Below, piece after piece: positions 47,471 through 48,684 of a stretch of 48,684 nt of DNA. The notes beneath the pieces are model-generated. The model was given only the letters and a program-made list of their open reading frames with translations. It was not told the origin of the DNA and did no database searches. The stretch's first letter is position 1. Each line of letters begins with the position of its first letter. Origin of the DNA: Candidatus Peribacteraceae bacterium (GTDB lineage Bacteria > Patescibacteriota > Gracilibacteria > Peribacterales > Peribacteraceae); NCBI GenBank assembly GCA_028711345.1, contig JAQTSK010000009.1, positions 1-48,684 of the forward strand, read 5' to 3'. The position numbers and the translations under genes are program-made.

Positions 47471-48684
47471 ATGGAAGCATCTCCCGTTACCTCTCGCCGG
47501 CACATCAGCGCGGTGCTCTCACTGTGTCTGCTCGGGTCGTTGCTTGTGTTCGGCTTCGTCCTGATGCGCAGCGGGTCACCTCCCTCTGTCACCTCGCGTG
47601 GTATTCCGCTTCCGTTCGGCGAGAGAGGGACAACAATTCGCGGACAAGTGACGGACATCGGTACCACGACCGACAACCGCACCATCGTCGACATGACGTT
47701 CGACGATGATGAGGTGTCCGAAGAATTCGGCGTGAACGATCTCACGTTCGTCTTTACTCCCGTCAATCCCGCATCATTTTCCGCCGGTGCCCCGCTCTCC
47801 GCGGCACTCACATCCGGCAAGCGTTTCTACGGGTACAAGTACACATCCAGAAATGCCGATAGCGAGCGCACCGCCGCCGCGCAAGCTGAAATCATCGAGA
47901 ACCAAGGAGGAATCTCCTACTATGCCGATCGTTTCCCGGGGACGTTCTTCGCCCCCACCGACGTATTGACCGATGATACGTCCGCCATCGCGAAGTTCAT
48001 TGCGGATAAAAGTACACCCGATCACTTGCTGAAGGTGTCCTCCGTCGCCGACATGACTCTCGATGCCGACTCCCTGTACCTTATCATTGCGGAAGACGGC
48101 GAAGTACCGACGGTTCCCGGAGACACGAAAATCACCGTCCGCGGTCTCGTCTGGTGCGGGGACGGCATTCTCCAAGATTCAGATGAAGTCTGCGATGCAG
48201 GAAGCCTGAACGGCAACGGCTGTTCGACCACATGTCAGGTGGAAACGGGTTGGTTATGCTTCCCCGTTGACAGTGAAGATCCGTCTTCTCGCTCGGTCTG
48301 TCGATCCTGCGGCGATGACGATCTGTCAAACGATACGAATGTTGCGGGAACCGTCACGCAGTTGAATCAGGACGGTACTGAGATCGTCGAGGCCGACCGA
48401 TGTGACGACAGCACGGTTCTCCAATACGACTGCAACGAGTCGAATGTCGCCACGCAGGCGGTACCGTCGGTGATTTGTTCCTTCGGCTGCGGAGACGGCG
48501 TGTGTCTTGCCGACACCAGAACGTGCGGCGACGGTGACACCCAGCCGGATAGAAACGAAAAGTGTGACGACAAGAATGCTGTGCCCAACGACGGTTGCAC
48601 CGACAGTCACATCGATCAGGGGTACATCTGCAACACCGATGCCAACCCTTCCACGTGTGCTCCGACCTGCGGCAACGGCACGAC
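47471..48684 (+). CDS. Membrane-anchored Cys-rich-repeat (DUF4215-like) surface protein, 3' end cut by the window
   Basis: At least 404 codons, still open at the window edge. Residues ~13-36 are a membrane anchor (VLSLCLLGSLLVFGFVLM). Residues ~55-220 form a beta-rich domain (GTTIRGQVTDIGTTTDNRT, DLTFVFTPVNP, RFYGYKYTSRNAD). From ~225 on, Cys-rich units appear (WCGDGILQDSDEVCDAG, NGCSTTCQVETGWLC, CGDGDTQPDRNEKCDD, NDGCTDS), the DUF4215/Myxococcus-type Cys-rich repeat. Disulfide-bonded surface display is likely. The N-terminal anchor layout resembles the TSP3 protein just upstream. Confidence 0.85.
   Translation, partial: MEASPVTSRRHISAVLSLCLLGSLLVFGFVLMRSGSPPSVTSRGIPLPFGERGTTIRGQVTDIGTTTDNRTIVDMTFDDDEVSEEFGVNDLTFVFTPVNPASFSAGAPLSAALTSGKRFYGYKYTSRNADSERTAAAQAEIIENQGGISYYADRFPGTFFAPTDVLTDDTSAIAKFIADKSTPDHLLKVSSVADMTLDADSLYLIIAEDGEVPTVPGDTKITVRGLVWCGDGILQDSDEVCDAGSLNGNGCSTTCQVETGWLCFPVDSEDPSSRSVCRSCGDDDLSNDTNVAGTVTQLNQDGTEIVEADRCDDSTVLQYDCNESNVATQAVPSVICSFGCGDGVCLADTRTCGDGDTQPDRNEKCDDKNAVPNDGCTDSHIDQGYICNTDANPSTCAPTCGNGT

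Noticed and set aside
1-48684. Gracilibacteria-type code with TGA as glycine
   Set aside because: TGA ends many intact genes at family-typical lengths (for example at 2023, 7017, 12712 and 30297), and no family alignment needs TGA as glycine.

Overview
The window reads as chromosomal DNA from a small-genome bacterium of the Candidate Phyla Radiation (Patescibacteria), and a Peregrinibacteria/Peribacteria-like member is my best guess. That placement is inferred from gene content: serine-linker and SLH-type surface proteins, Cys-rich and thrombospondin-type-3 anchored proteins, a lone prepilin peptidase, many unrecognised secreted or coiled-coil proteins, and almost no Shine-Dalgarno sites. TGA is a normal stop in many genes, which argues against the Gracilibacteria/Absconditabacteria code. 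No phage, plasmid, insertion sequence or CRISPR array is visible.

Layout. 1-7.1 kb holds three exported or membrane proteins: an AMMECR1/helical-toroid fusion, an Fn3-DsbA-SLH surface protein and an O-antigen-ligase-type protein with TPRs. 7.1-13.2 kb holds nucleic-acid housekeeping genes (KH-R3H protein, HU, topA) mixed with small defence or stress modules (HEPN/MNT with a frameshift, MazG-like, DinJ/YafQ) and tRNA-Arg(CCT). 13.2-26.4 kb has a GIY-YIG protein, a possibly foreign secreted protein, mfd, dnaN, a repeat-containing surface protein, dnaJ, an RDD protein, murA, a sigma-70 factor lacking region 3, and serS followed by a second, broken serS tail. 26.5-32.3 kb has a GT4 glycosyltransferase, an amidase/SpoIID fusion, a candidate small RNA, a prepilin peptidase and a sortase-signal-like protein. 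32.3-40.8 kb is the least familiar part: an SLH protein, then two tandem cassettes, each a ~118-aa helical protein followed by a large protein, then tRNA-Leu(TAG) and a coiled-coil protein. 40.9-45.3 kb has aspS, a four-helix-bundle protein, a TMTC-like GT-C/TPR protein and nrdR. 45.5 kb to the end has membrane-anchored, calcium-binding-like and Cys-rich surface proteins, the last cut by the window edge.

Three genome-wide themes stand out. (1) At least a dozen genes have a sigma-70 -10 box, often extended (TGn), only 6-9 bases before the start codon and no Shine-Dalgarno site, so leaderless mRNAs seem to be common. (2) Several families of short palindromic or tandem repeats fill the intergenic spaces, overlap stop codons, and in one glycosyltransferase gene sit in frame inside the coding sequence. 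(3) Much of the coding capacity goes to the cell surface: glycan polymerisation and transfer, peptidoglycan cutting, and SLH or membrane-anchored display.
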